Positions 37,499 to 47,654 of a stretch of 64,000 bases of DNA are shown here, piece by piece (positions within the stretch are counted from its first letter, which is position 1; each line of letters begins with the position of its first letter). The translations under genes were made by a program, and so were the position numbers. The notes under the pieces are model-generated. The model worked only from the letters and a program-made list of their open reading frames with translations, did no database searches and was not told where the DNA came from. Source of the DNA: Pseudohongiella acticola (GTDB taxonomy: Bacteria; Pseudomonadota; Gammaproteobacteria; Pseudomonadales; Pseudohongiellaceae); assembly GCF_001758195.1 (NCBI RefSeq), contig NZ_MASR01000001.1:2046001-2110000 (forward strand), given 5' to 3'.

Positions 37499-38088
37499 CA
37501 GCTTAGCAAGTCGAGGATGACAGGCACCATCGACAACACCAGCAACCCCGCCATCAGATAATTGAAGCGCCGCAACCATAGCGGATCTGCCAGCAGTTTC
37601 TGCAACCCTACCCCGAACAACAACCAGGTCCACGCGCTTGGCACTGCCGCGAGTATAAATATCAACGTCATGTTGATGACTTGCTGGTTCATGTTACCGG
37701 CTGCCGTGGTAAAGGCAGCTATTGCCCCTGTCGCCATGACCCAGGCTTTTGGGTTGACCCACTGAAAAGCAGCAGCCTGCAGAAACGTCAGCGGTTTGAT
37801 ATCCTTGACCTGTTGCGGTCGACCACTGCGGGCAATACGCCAGGCCAGATACAGGAGATAGGCAATACCAACCACGGAGATGACCGTGTGCACCTGTGGA
37901 TAACGCTGAAAGATTGCGCCCAGACCGAGGCCGATGGCAACAAACATTGCTGGAAAGCCAATACACACACCCAGCAACAAGGGCACACTGCGGCGAATAC
38001 CAAAATTGACGCCGGAACTCATCAGCATCACGTTGTTGGGACCGGGTGTTATCGCCGCCGACAGCGCGAACAGAAAAACCGATATCAT
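37498..38088 (-). CDS. LysE/RhtB family amino-acid exporter
   Basis: 196 residues with six hydrophobic segments. The family start PGPNNVMLMSSGVNFG and the FQWVNPKAWVMATGAIA block in the fourth segment are conserved. Members export lysine, arginine, threonine, homoserine or other amino acids; the substrate cannot be read from sequence. Its 3' end abuts the perfect hairpin and it is divergent from the following SMP-30-like gene, with 126 AT-rich bases between. Confidence 0.92.
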   Translation of the reverse strand: MISVFLFALSAAITPGPNNVMLMSSGVNFGIRRSVPLLLGVCIGFPAMFVAIGLGLGAIFQRYPQVHTVISVVGIAYLLYLAWRIARSGRPQQVKDIKPLTFLQAAAFQWVNPKAWVMATGAIAAFTTAAGNMNQQVINMTLIFILAAVPSAWTWLLFGVGLQKLLADPLWLRRFNYLMAGLLVLSMVPVILDLLS

Positions 38089-38214
38089 GAATTGTGTGGT
38101 GATATGAATGCCCCTGCAATCTTGTAAACTGTTCGACAGGCTATGGAATGAATTAATTAACCCGTTGTTAGTCCGGGCAGTATACTAGCTGCCCCTGTTT
38201 AAGGAGAAACACTG

Positions 38215-39132
38215 ATGAAAATATCCTGCCTTGCCGGCGCTGTCGCGCTGGCTTTCAGCACCTGGAGCAGCGCACAGACCTTTACCGCCGGTGAACCACT
38301 GGCAACTGTCAACGAAGCTGGCGAAGCCACACCGATGTCGAGCAACGTCAAAGTATTCGGCAGTTTCCGTTTTGCCGAAAGCTGCACCTTCGACCCTGAG
38401 CGCAACCTGATTCTTGCCATGAACGCAGGTGTACCGCAGGCCATGGAAGAAAATGACGGTTATGTTTCACTGATCAACCCTGATGGCTCGGTGCATACCG
38501 CCAAGTGGATCGGCAACAGCCGCGACGGCCTGACCCTGAATCAACCGCTGGGCAGCGCCGTCCATGATGGTGTGCTTTACGTGGCGGATACAGCGACGGT
38601 GCGTACATTTGACCTGGCCAGTGGCCAGCCCATCGCCGCACACTCTGCCGCCAGTGCTGGCGCCAATGGCCTTAACGGCATCGCGGTCGCTGAGGATGGC
38701 ACCATCTATGCGTCCAACACTCGCGATCCGCAACGGGTTTATCGAATACCACCGGACGGCGAAGCATCCGTCTTTATTGATGGTTCACCTTTGATGCTGC
38801 CCAATGGCGTGGCCGTGGACAACGATGGAAATATCGTTGTCGTCAATATCGGCAACAACCATGTAATGACGTTCAACACTGACAGCGATCTGGTCAACAC
38901 GGAGTTTGCAGCGGAAAGCGGCAATGACGGCATCGTGGTGACCGAAGACGGTACCAAGTATGTCAGCAGTGTGCGTTATGGCAGTATTTCGAAAATTGTG
39001 CCTGGCGAGGAGGCCGAAGTGATTGCAGTGGGCATCCCCAGTGCGGCGTCGATCTGTTATGACTCGGTACAGAATCAGATTGTGATTCCGATGAATAACA
39101 ATAATGCGCTGGGGTTTTTGCCGCTGGATTAA
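38215..39132 (+). CDS. secreted SMP-30/gluconolactonase-like beta-propeller
   Basis: 305 residues. A short signal peptide ends near SSAQTF (residue ~21). The rest is a six-bladed propeller of SMP-30/lactonase type with blades such as GLNGIAVAEDGTIYASN, LPNGVAVDNDGNIVVVN and GNDGIVVTEDGTKYVSS. The glutamate in FAESCTFDP and asparagines in the NGVAVD and NDGIVV turns are placed like the metal ligands of SMP-30 lactonases. Substrate unknown. AAGGAG precedes the ATG. It is one of three secreted propellers within 8 kb. Confidence 0.83.
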   Translation: MKISCLAGAVALAFSTWSSAQTFTAGEPLATVNEAGEATPMSSNVKVFGSFRFAESCTFDPERNLILAMNAGVPQAMEENDGYVSLINPDGSVHTAKWIGNSRDGLTLNQPLGSAVHDGVLYVADTATVRTFDLASGQPIAAHSAASAGANGLNGIAVAEDGTIYASNTRDPQRVYRIPPDGEASVFIDGSPLMLPNGVAVDNDGNIVVVNIGNNHVMTFNTDSDLVNTEFAAESGNDGIVVTEDGTKYVSSVRYGSISKIVPGEEAEVIAVGIPSAASICYDSVQNQIVIPMNNNNALGFLPLD

Positions 39133-39174
39133 GGGCTGACTTGTGAGAACTTGAGCCTGCAGGGCCAATGCATG

Positions 39175-39226
39175 GAAACCGATGGGGTATGGCCCAAGCC
39201 AATTGGGGCATACGCCCACCGGTTTC
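39175..39226. repeat. long two-tier hairpin between convergent genes
   Basis: The outer arms, 39175-39191 (GAAACCGATGGGGTATG) and 39209-39226, pair at most positions with one bulge. Inside, CCCAA and TTGGG pair around loop GCCAA. It lies in the 113-base gap between the SMP-30-like gene and chrA. It lacks a T run. It could be a transcription barrier or a REP-like element. Confidence 0.6.
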
Positions 39227-39245
39227 TGTCATGGCCAGCGTTTCC

Positions 39246-40448
39246 TCAGGTTAGTATGAGCCCTGTCAGTGCGGTTGCGATGACCACCAGCCAGGGCGGT
39301 ATTTTCCAGGCCATGAGCGCGATCAACGCCACCAGAGCCATGGCGAACTCTTTGGCACCGACAATGGCGCTGGTCCACACAGGATCGTAAAGCGCGGCCA
39401 GTAGCAGTCCCACGACACCGGCGTTGATACCCATCAGTGCCGATTGCATTCGCGTGCTGGCACGCAGTTGCTGCCAGAATGGCAGTGCGCCAGCGATGAG
39501 CAGGAATGACGGCGTGAAGATGGCGAGCAGACAGATCAGGCCACCCAGCAGCGCAGTCGGCGGTTGCGTCATGGAAGCACCCAGAAACGCCGCGAAGGTA
39601 AAAAGTGGACCTGGCACAGCCTGAGCAGCGCCGTAGCCGGCCAGAAACATGTCTTCCGGTACCCAGCCCGGCGGCACCACTTCGGCCTGCAACAACGGCA
39701 GCACCACATGCCCCCCGCCAAACACCAGCGCACCCGCACGGTAGAAAGAGTCAATCAATGCCAGCGTATGCGATGGAAATAGATTCAACAGAATGGGCAG
39801 CGCCAGCAGCAGGAAAAAAAACAGACCTAACCAGAACGCACCAGCGCCACGTGTGACCGGCACCTGCCAGTCGTCAGCGAAGTTGCCCGCTGCCGGTTTG
39901 AACACAATCAGGCCGACGATACCGGTCGCTACGATAACGCCCACCTGGGCATAGACCGACGGCAGCAATAGCACCAGACAGGTGGCGACAGCCATCAGGG
40001 TCAGGCGCGGGGTGTCAGGGCACAGATTTTTTGCCATGCCCCAGACCGCCTGCGCCACCACGGCTACCGCCACGACTTTCAGGCCCGATAACAACCCTGA
40101 CGCAACCGTGCCCTCGGCAAACCCGTAAATGCCGACCGCCAACAATATCAAAGCCAATGCCGATGGCAGCGTGAATCCCAACCAGGCAGCCAGCGCGCCA
40201 CGATACCCCGCGCGGGATAATCCCAGTGCCAGCCCGACCTGACTACTGGCAGGACCGGGCAGAAACTGACACAGCGCTACCAGGTCGGCATAGCTATTTT
40301 CACTGAGCCAGCGCCGGCGACTGACAAACTCATCACGAAAATAACCAATGTGCGCAATTGGGCCGCCAAATGACGTCAGCCCCAGACGCAGAAACACCAG
40401 GAACACCTCCAGTGCGTTCACCTTTTGCTGGTTTTCTTCTGCCACCAC
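39246..40448 (-). CDS. chrA: chromate efflux transporter ChrA
   Basis: 400 residues, the long-chain two-domain CHR form, with about ten to twelve hydrophobic helices. The first CHR domain carries TSFGGPIAHIGYFRDEF and the second GALVFGGGHVVLPLLQAEV with GYGAAQAVPGPLFTFAAF; the LPGPASSQ in domain one is the matching element. The protein exports chromate by proton or sulphate exchange in characterised members. No chrB regulator is adjacent. It shares its strand with mnmH and selD but lies 38 bases downstream, so it may be co-transcribed. Confidence 0.93.
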   Translation of the reverse strand: MVAEENQQKVNALEVFLVFLRLGLTSFGGPIAHIGYFRDEFVSRRRWLSENSYADLVALCQFLPGPASSQVGLALGLSRAGYRGALAAWLGFTLPSALALILLAVGIYGFAEGTVASGLLSGLKVVAVAVVAQAVWGMAKNLCPDTPRLTLMAVATCLVLLLPSVYAQVGVIVATGIVGLIVFKPAAGNFADDWQVPVTRGAGAFWLGLFFFLLLALPILLNLFPSHTLALIDSFYRAGALVFGGGHVVLPLLQAEVVPPGWVPEDMFLAGYGAAQAVPGPLFTFAAFLGASMTQPPTALLGGLICLLAIFTPSFLLIAGALPFWQQLRASTRMQSALMGINAGVVGLLLAALYDPVWTSAIVGAKEFAMALVALIALMAWKIPPWLVVIATALTGLILT

Positions 40449-40485
40449 TCAATCACTCCTGTTGCCAGCACTGCCCGGGCAAAGT

Positions 40486-41580
40486 TCAGTTGTTCTGTGT
40501 CGCCAAAAACTCTTTGACGGCACCGGCATTACCGCTGAATATCACGCGCCCGGTATGTTTCTGCGCCTGAAAATCATACATCGGATCATAATATTCTTTC
40601 AGCAGAGTGCGAATCCATATCCGATGTTCGCCCGGGTCACCAGCCTTATGGTTTTTTATGGCTTGTTCCATCTGTGCCGCCACGGTCGCATATCGCTCTC
40701 CGCCCAGACGTTTGCGCACGCGGAACAGTGAGTCGCGCAGATCCTCTATAAACAGTTCAAAGCCGGGCTGCGCGCCGGCATGTTGCTGCCATTCGGCTGA
40801 TTTGCGCAGAATATAGTTGACGTAGGAATGCTCGGTTCGCGCATCAAGATCGCTTGTCAGTTGTATCAGTGGCGCTTTGGCCATGGCATCCCGCAGATTC
40901 TGCGGCAGCGCACAACGCCCGATCAGACGGCTCTCGTCTTCCAGTACGATGGGCTTGCCCGGGTGTTTATGCACATGCCTGAGCATGGCGATAATCATCC
41001 GGTTCTCAAAATCTATCTGTGACGGCTGTCCGTCTGCACGCTTGCCAAAAGCGCTGCCCCGATGATTGGCAATGCCCTCCAGGTCAATAGCGTCAGGTAT
41101 CTCAACTAAAAGATCGGTTTTGGCAGAACCGGTATGGCCGGCAAGGATCTGTATTTCCTGCTCATCACAGATCTGCTCCAGCGTTGCCAACAGATACTGT
41201 CGCATGGCTTTGTAACCACCGTCCACTTTTGGGTAATGCAGACCTGCTTCTGCTATCCATTGCTGACAGATCTGTGATCGTAGCCCGCCGCGAAAGCAGT
41301 ACAGATACCCTTGCGGCGTTGCCCGCGCGCGCTCCAGCCAGGCGTCGACACGCTGCGCTTTGGTGGCGCCATTAACCAGTTGATGCCCCAGTGCGATGGC
41401 AGCCTGCTGTCCCTGTTCTTTGTAACAGGTGCCCACCGCAGCACGTTCATCATCTGTCATCAACGGCAGGTTGACGGCATTGGGGAATGCCCCGCGAGCA
41501 AATTCGATGGGCGCCCGGGTGTCTATCAATGGCACGTCATTCAGAAACAGGGACTGGTAATCCCGGGTATCGGCTCGCAT
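40486..41580 (-). CDS. mnmH: tRNA 2-selenouridine synthase
   Basis: 364 residues from ATG 41580, one base after the selD stop; GTG 41598 would add six residues. MnmH (SelU/YbbB) replaces sulphur by selenium in 2-thiouridine-34 of Lys, Glu and Gln tRNAs via a geranylated intermediate. The N-terminal rhodanese domain has catalytic Cys95 in YCFRGGLRSQ; the C-terminal P-loop domain has GHTGSAKT at 148-155, where the usual sequence is G-x-TGSGKT. It follows selD, which supplies selenophosphate, in a tight operon. Confidence 0.95.
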   Translation of the reverse strand: MRADTRDYQSLFLNDVPLIDTRAPIEFARGAFPNAVNLPLMTDDERAAVGTCYKEQGQQAAIALGHQLVNGATKAQRVDAWLERARATPQGYLYCFRGGLRSQICQQWIAEAGLHYPKVDGGYKAMRQYLLATLEQICDEQEIQILAGHTGSAKTDLLVEIPDAIDLEGIANHRGSAFGKRADGQPSQIDFENRMIIAMLRHVHKHPGKPIVLEDESRLIGRCALPQNLRDAMAKAPLIQLTSDLDARTEHSYVNYILRKSAEWQQHAGAQPGFELFIEDLRDSLFRVRKRLGGERYATVAAQMEQAIKNHKAGDPGEHRIWIRTLLKEYYDPMYDFQAQKHTGRVIFSGNAGAVKEFLATQNN

Positions 41581-41581
41581 G

Positions 41582-42661
41582 TCAGATGAGCCTGACACGA
41601 ACGGCCGATTTATTGACCGAAGTATCTGTAATCGATTTCATTTCCCCGATAGGCGAACACAACTCCTCTGGTACGCCTTGCTGGCGCAGCACTGTCTCGA
41701 CCTCGCCACGGCTCTCAGGCTCCACGGCAATCAACAGACCGCCACTGGTCTGCGGGTCACATAATAAGTGTCTGAGATCATCAGCCATCGGCGCCAGTTT
41801 GTGTCCGTAGCTGTCATGGTTACGTAGCGTGCCTCCGGGTATACAGCCCTGCGCAATATAATCTGGCACGGCTGGCAGCACCGGCACGCGGTCGGCTATC
41901 AGGTCTGCATAGAGATCACTGCCCTCACACATTTCCAGCAGGTGTCCCATCAAACCGAAACCGGTGACATCAGTCATGGCTCTGACGCCGGCTATCTGCG
42001 CCAGCGCCAGTCCGGGCGTGTTGAGCTGACACATGACATCACGCGCCAGGAATTCATGTTCAGGTTTTAGCCGGTTCTTTTTTTGCGCGGTGGTCAACAC
42101 ACCCACGCCCAGCGGTTTGGTCAGGTACAGCAGGCAGCCATCGGTGGCGGTATTGTTCTGCTTCAGGTGGTCACGCGCAACCAGCCCGGTGACCGCGAGA
42201 CCGAACACCGGCTCCGGACAATCAATACTGTGCCCACCGGCCAGTACCATGCCGGCATCGGCGCAGGCCTGACGGCCGCCATCAACCACCTGACCAGCGA
42301 TCTCCGGTGGCAGCTTGTCGACGGGCCAGCCCAGAATGGCAATGGCCATCAATGGCCGTCCGCCCATGGCATAGATATCACTGATGGCATTGGTGGCCGC
42401 GATACGTCCAAAATCAAACGGATCGTCAGCGATGGGCATAAAAAAATCGGTGGTACTGAGGATGACCTGGCCATTGCCAATGTCATAGGCAGCAGCGTCA
42501 TCACGGGAACTGTTGCCCACCAGCAAGGCGGGGTCAGGCGCGAACTGGCGCTGAGAAGTCAGAATGCGATCGAGCACGGCCGGCGCAATTTTGCAGCCGC
42601 AGCCGGCGCCGTGGCTGAAGGCGGTGAGGCGAACCGGCGCCTCAGTTTCCTGATAAGACAT
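41582..42661 (-). CDS. selD: selenide, water dikinase (selenophosphate synthetase)
   Basis: 359 residues. SelD makes selenophosphate from selenide and ATP. The catalytic loop is HGAGCGCKI with Cys21 and Lys24, so this is the cysteine rather than selenocysteine form. The ATP-binding region includes [18 protein letters not shown], and [17 protein letters not shown] and [11 protein letters not shown] are conserved. Together with mnmH one base downstream it indicates selenium use for tRNA; no selA or selB lies in the window, so selenoprotein synthesis is not implied. Confidence 0.96.
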   Translation of the reverse strand: MSYQETEAPVRLTAFSHGAGCGCKIAPAVLDRILTSQRQFAPDPALLVGNSSRDDAAAYDIGNGQVILSTTDFFMPIADDPFDFGRIAATNAISDIYAMGGRPLMAIAILGWPVDKLPPEIAGQVVDGGRQACADAGMVLAGGHSIDCPEPVFGLAVTGLVARDHLKQNNTATDGCLLYLTKPLGVGVLTTAQKKNRLKPEHEFLARDVMCQLNTPGLALAQIAGVRAMTDVTGFGLMGHLLEMCEGSDLYADLIADRVPVLPAVPDYIAQGCIPGGTLRNHDSYGHKLAPMADDLRHLLCDPQTSGGLLIAVEPESRGEVETVLRQQGVPEELCSPIGEMKSITDTSVNKSAVRVRLI

Positions 42662-42821
42662 AGCGTACGTATCCTTTTGAGTTGTCTGATTATAGCGCGC
42701 CTGTCTGCAGGATGCTCTTCACGGCGGTATTAGTTGACGGTTTGTGGACATTGTTGCAAGCTGCGACAGCCTGTCTGATTCTTATGCGTCTATAAAAAAA
42801 TGCTTTCAAGGAGTCTCGACT

Positions 42822-44033
42822 ATGTTCAAGCACGTACTTTCGCTTGCAGGTGTCGGCGCGGGTTTACTGGCCGCCACGTCAGCTTTAGCCCAGCCCGGTG
42901 GCAATAATGCACTGCCGGACGGCCCGGGCAAGGAGCTGGTGGAAATTGCCTGCACTACCTGCCACGGTCTCAACTATATCCAACGCTCCGCGGGCTATGC
43001 TTCTGCCGCAGACTGGCACCGGGTGTTTTCCACCATGGTCCGGTTGCCTGAAGCGCAGGCCGAGACCATTGCCACTTATCTGGCGACACACTTCCCGGAA
43101 GACACCAGCCGACGCCCCAATCTGATTGCCGGGGATTTTGATATTGAGATCACTGAATGGCAGGTACCCACGCTGGGCCAGCGTTCCCGTGACCCCGCCG
43201 AAGCACCCGATGGCTCCATCTGGTGGACCGGCATGTGGGCGAGCCTGGCCGGACGTCTGGATCCGGAAACCGGCATGATGGAGGAATTCAAACTGCCACC
43301 CAGTGCGCGCCCCCACACCATTGTGCCCGATGACGATGGCAATATCTGGTACACCGGCAACAGCAACGGCACCATCGGGATGCTTGATCCGGAAACTGGC
43401 ATGATCACCGAATATCCTACCGAGGCACGGGATCCGCATTCTGCGGTTTTCCACCCTAACGGTAATCTGTTTTTCACGTCACAGGGCGCCGGCATGCTGG
43501 GTCGTCTGAATCCGGAAACCGGCGAAATGCGGGAAATCCAGACCGAACCCAGACCCTACGGCATCAAGGTCGATCAGGGCGGTGACGTCTGGGTCGCCTA
43601 CAACGGCACCAACAAGCTGGGCCGCATGGACCCTGAGTCCATGGAAGTGCGATATTATGACGTGCCTGATGAGCGCACCCGTATCCGTCGCCTTGACCTG
43701 GATAGCGAAGGCAACGTCTGGTTCGTCAATTCCACCATGGGCAAAATCGGCAGACTGGACCCCGACAGCGGCGAGATCACGCAATGGGATTCACCCAGCG
43801 GACCCGACTCGCACCCATACTCGATGGCCGTCATTGATGATGTGATCTGGTACAACGAATCCGGCATGCGCCCCGATGCACTGGTGCGCTTTGACCCGGC
43901 GTCCGAGCGTTTCCAGAGCTGGGCCGTGCCTTCAGGCGTGGGCATCATCCGCCATGTCTGGGTCACCGAAGACAAGAACCTGTTGATTCACCAGAGCAGC
44001 AGCAACCATATCGGGCTGGTCAGGATTCCCTGA
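42822..44033 (+). CDS. cytochrome c / virginiamycin B lyase-like propeller fusion
   Basis: 403 residues from ATG 42822, which has AAGGAG at 8 bases. A signal peptide ends at SALAQP (about residue 25). Residues ~35-95 are a small cytochrome c-like domain with heme motif CTTCH at 44-48. Residues ~105-403 form a seven-bladed Vgb-type propeller with repeated units such as GRLDPETGMMEEFKLP, GMLDPETGMITEYPT and GRLNPETGEMREIQ. True virginiamycin B lyase is not heme-linked, so this is more likely a periplasmic electron-transfer or oxidative protein than an antibiotic lyase. It is upstream of gmk by 165 bases. Confidence 0.88.
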   Translation: MFKHVLSLAGVGAGLLAATSALAQPGGNNALPDGPGKELVEIACTTCHGLNYIQRSAGYASAADWHRVFSTMVRLPEAQAETIATYLATHFPEDTSRRPNLIAGDFDIEITEWQVPTLGQRSRDPAEAPDGSIWWTGMWASLAGRLDPETGMMEEFKLPPSARPHTIVPDDDGNIWYTGNSNGTIGMLDPETGMITEYPTEARDPHSAVFHPNGNLFFTSQGAGMLGRLNPETGEMREIQTEPRPYGIKVDQGGDVWVAYNGTNKLGRMDPESMEVRYYDVPDERTRIRRLDLDSEGNVWFVNSTMGKIGRLDPDSGEITQWDSPSGPDSHPYSMAVIDDVIWYNESGMRPDALVRFDPASERFQSWAVPSGVGIIRHVWVTEDKNLLIHQSSSNHIGLVRIP

Positions 44034-44177
44034 TGGTGATTCGAACCTGCATGGCGGCAACGTCCCTGACGGCCGCCGCGCAGGTTCTGGCCATTGTCAC
44101 CAGGCCAACAGGGCGGTGGACACCCAGGGCAGGATTGACTATAGTTCTGCCGCATCACCACCCACTCCACCCGCTGA

Positions 44178-44816
<639 letters not shown>

Positions 44817-44832
44817 CTGTTATGTTGAGAAT

Positions 44833-44863
44833 ACGCCTTACGGCAGACTTTACAGGCGTTTTT
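44833..44863 (+). terminator. weak intrinsic terminator after gmk
   Basis: ACGCCT (44833-44838) pairs with AGGCGT (44854-44859) around a 15-base loop, followed by a T run (TTTTG). Stem is only six pairs, so read-through into rpoZ is likely. The remaining ~200 bases before rpoZ are AT-richer and probably hold the rpoZ-spoT promoter, but no single box stands out. Confidence 0.45.
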
Positions 44864-45059
44864 GTCGCCGTTTCACGGAATTTGCATGCAAGCCGTGTAT
44901 AAATTCAGTATCATACCCGGTCCTCTGTTATAAGCCCCGATGTGCGCTGGCCTGGTATCCCCGGTCGCGATGCGTCAAATCATGGCGTAACTGGCTCCTG
45001 GCAACAGAGTCAAGCAACAGATTCAAGCAACAATTTTGAGTTCAAAAGGCAGGTTTTAT

Positions 45060-45380
45060 ATGGCACGTATTACCGTAGAAGATTGTCTGGACAAGGTAGA
45101 CAATCGCTTTCAATTGGTGATGATCTCCAGCAAACGCGCACGTCAACTGCAGACCGGCGGCAAAGATGCGCTGCTGCCAGAAGACAATGACAAACCCACC
45201 GTGATCGCGCTGCGCGAAATCGCTGACGGTCTTGTTGATGCCAGCATTCTGAAAGTGCGCCCAGCACCTGCGCGGGAAATGGCAGAAGCGGAACTGGACG
45301 CAACCGCCGCCATGATGGGTGCCATTGTTGCAGACCCGGAAGCCGAGCCTGCAGAAGAGCCCCTGTCCGAGGACGATTAA
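45060..45380 (+). CDS. rpoZ: RNA polymerase omega subunit
   Basis: 106 residues from ATG 45060, giving the family start [20 protein letters not shown]. The KRARQLQ and [10 protein letters not shown] blocks bind the beta' C-terminal region. The C-terminus is an extended acidic Ala/Glu tail ([14 protein letters not shown]). Omega assists polymerase assembly and contributes to one ppGpp-binding site, which fits the adjoining spoT gene 19 bases downstream. A start eight codons earlier (MSSKGRFY) is possible but not family-like. Confidence 0.97.
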   Translation: MARITVEDCLDKVDNRFQLVMISSKRARQLQTGGKDALLPEDNDKPTVIALREIADGLVDASILKVRPAPAREMAEAELDATAAMMGAIVADPEAEPAEEPLSEDD

Positions 45381-45399
45381 GCAATACAGGAGTCGGCTG

Positions 45400-47586
45400 G
45401 TGACATTAACAATCGACTCGCTTGCCGGTAGCCTATCGGGCTACCTGGCATCCGACCAGGTGGACAGTGTACGCCGCGCCTATTTCTATGCGGAGCAGGC
45501 GCACGATGGCCAATACCGCCGCAGTGGCGAACCTTACGTCACGCACCCGCTTGCCGTTGCCAATATCCTCAGTGAAATGCACATGGACCATCAAAGCCTG
45601 ATGGCTGCCATGCTGCATGATGTGATTGAAGACACCGGCGTCAGCAAAACAGCAGTGAAAAGCCAGTTTGGCGAGACCGTGGCCGACATGGTCGACGGCG
45701 TCAGCAAGCTCAACAAAATCACCTTCAGCAGTCACGCCGAGGCTCAGGCCGAAAACTTCCAGAAAATGGCATTGGCCATGGCCCGCGACCTGCGGGTGAT
45801 CCTGGTGAAGCTGGCCGACCGCCTGCATAACATGCGCACGCTGGATGTACTGAGCCCGGAGAAACGCCGGCGCATCGCCAAGGAAACCCTCGATATCTAC
45901 TCGCCCATCGCCGCCCGCCTGGGCATGAATGCGGTGCGCGTGGAATTTGAGGAGCTCGGTTTTGATGCAATTTATCCGATGCGGGCGCGACGCATCGATG
46001 CGGCCGTCAAAGCCATTCGCGGCAATCGCAAAGAGATTGTTAAGCAGGTGCAGAGCGCGATTGAGGCCTGCCTGGAACGCGAAGGCCTGCCCGGGCGTAC
46101 CATCGGTCGCGAAAAACACCTGTACAGCATCTACGACAAGATGCGCACCAAACGAAAATCGTTTTCCGAAATCATGGACGTGTACGCGTTCCGCATCGTG
46201 GTTGACTCGGTCGACACCTGTTACCGTGTGTTGGGCGCTGTTCACAATCTTTTTAAACCTGTTCCCGGCCGTTTCAAGGATTATATTGCCATCCCCAAGG
46301 CCAACGGTTACCAGTCCCTGCACACCACGCTGTTTGGTATGCACGGCGTGCCGATCGAGATTCAGATTCGTACCGAAGAAATGGAAGCCATGGCCAACAA
46401 CGGCATTGCCGCGCACTGGTTATACAAATCATCGGACGACACGCCCAGCAACGCCCATATCCGGGCACGGCAATGGGTCAACGGCCTGCTGGAAATGCAG
46501 CAAAATGCAGGCAACTCCCTCGAATTTATCGAAAATGTCAAGATTGACCTGTTCCCGGACGAGATCTACGTGTTTACACCCAAAGGCCGCATCATGGAAT
46601 TGCCAGCGGGCTCGACGGCGGTTGATTTTGCCTACGCGGTCCACACTGACGTTGGCAACAGTTGTGTCGCCTGCCGCATCAGCCGTCGCCTGGCACCACT
46701 GAGCGAACCACTGGAAAGTGGCCAGACCGTGGAGATCATCACCACACCGGGGGCACAACCCAATCCGGCCTGGCTCAGCTTTGTCGTCACCGGCAAGGCG
46801 CGCAGTAATATCCGGCATTACCTGAAAAACCAGCGTGAGTCCGAATCCATCTCCCTGGGCCGCCGCCTGCTAAACAAATCCCTGGCGGGCCATGGCACCC
46901 AACTGGAAAAACTCAGCGCCGAGCAAATGCAGGAGCTGCTGGAACAACTGAATGTCAGCGAGTTGAATGTCCTGCTCAGCGACATTGGCCTTGGCAATCG
47001 CATGGCCCACATCGTGGCGCAGAAGATGTTCCCGGAAGAAGCCAAGGAAATACCCAAGGCCACCAGCAAGGACGCCAAGCAGGCATCGCTGGCCATCCGC
47101 GGCTCGGAAGGCATGGTGATGAGTTACGCCAAGTGCTGTTATCCGATACCTGGCGACCCCATTGTCGGCCACATCAGCTCCGGTCGCGGCATGGTCATCC
47201 ATACCGAAACCTGCAACAACATTGCTGAGATCCGCCAGAATCCGGAAAAAGTGGTGTCGGTGCGCTGGGATCCCGATGTGGAAGGCGAGTTCGCTGTCGA
47301 GATTCGTGTCGAGCTGGAAAATGAGCGCGGCATCATTGCCAAACTGGCAACCGCCATCACCAGTAAAGAGGCCAATATCGAACGCATCAGCACCGTTGAA
47401 CGTGATGCCAGGTTCAGCATCGTTAATTTGCTGCTGAATGTGCGTAACCGAATCCATCTGGCGCGAGTGATGAAACACGTACGCCTGATCAAACCGGTAA
47501 CACGAGTGGCACGGGTGAAAAGCCGGAAACTGGTAAAACCCATCAAAGGCAGCATCGCCCCAGAGAGTTTGAAACGACATCATTGA
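45400..47586 (+). CDS. spoT: bifunctional (p)ppGpp synthetase/hydrolase SpoT
   Basis: 728 residues from GTG 45400 (AGGAG 6 bases upstream); in-frame codons before it overlap rpoZ. The N-terminal HD hydrolase domain is complete (AAMLHDVIEDTG, then KLADRLHNMRTL). The synthetase domain includes REKHLYSIYDKMRTKRKSF and FRIVVDSVDTCYRVLG. TGS (~385-450), conserved cysteine (MSYAKCCYPIPGD) and ACT domains follow. The intact hydrolase motif and position after rpoZ mark it as SpoT rather than RelA. It balances alarmone levels in response to carbon, fatty-acid and iron starvation. Confidence 0.96.
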   Translation: MTLTIDSLAGSLSGYLASDQVDSVRRAYFYAEQAHDGQYRRSGEPYVTHPLAVANILSEMHMDHQSLMAAMLHDVIEDTGVSKTAVKSQFGETVADMVDGVSKLNKITFSSHAEAQAENFQKMALAMARDLRVILVKLADRLHNMRTLDVLSPEKRRRIAKETLDIYSPIAARLGMNAVRVEFEELGFDAIYPMRARRIDAAVKAIRGNRKEIVKQVQSAIEACLEREGLPGRTIGREKHLYSIYDKMRTKRKSFSEIMDVYAFRIVVDSVDTCYRVLGAVHNLFKPVPGRFKDYIAIPKANGYQSLHTTLFGMHGVPIEIQIRTEEMEAMANNGIAAHWLYKSSDDTPSNAHIRARQWVNGLLEMQQNAGNSLEFIENVKIDLFPDEIYVFTPKGRIMELPAGSTAVDFAYAVHTDVGNSCVACRISRRLAPLSEPLESGQTVEIITTPGAQPNPAWLSFVVTGKARSNIRHYLKNQRESESISLGRRLLNKSLAGHGTQLEKLSAEQMQELLEQLNVSELNVLLSDIGLGNRMAHIVAQKMFPEEAKEIPKATSKDAKQASLAIRGSEGMVMSYAKCCYPIPGDPIVGHISSGRGMVIHTETCNNIAEIRQNPEKVVSVRWDPDVEGEFAVEIRVELENERGIIAKLATAITSKEANIERISTVERDARFSIVNLLLNVRNRIHLARVMKHVRLIKPVTRVARVKSRKLVKPIKGSIAPESLKRHH

Positions 47587-47610
47587 AAGTAAGCAGTCAC
47601 TGACCAACTC

Positions 47611-47636
47611 ATGTCGCCTGAAAACAGGCGGCACAT
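47611..47636. other. hairpin in the spoT-ridA gap
   Basis: CGCCTG (47615-47620) and CAGGCG (47625-47630) form a perfect stem with AAAA loop, extended by ATGT/ACAT beyond a two-base bulge. No T run follows, so it may influence mRNA stability or processing between spoT and ridA rather than end transcription. Confidence 0.45.
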
Positions 47637-47654
47637 CAGGAACAAGGAACGCAC

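Noticed and set aside
42822-44033. Calling the cytochrome-propeller a streptogramin-resistance lyase
   Set aside because: The heme motif and signal peptide do not fit characterised Vgb enzymes; only the propeller repeats match.
45433-46416. 327-codon open frame antisense to spoT
   Set aside because: His/Gln-rich shadow of a strongly conserved gene; no recognisable domain.
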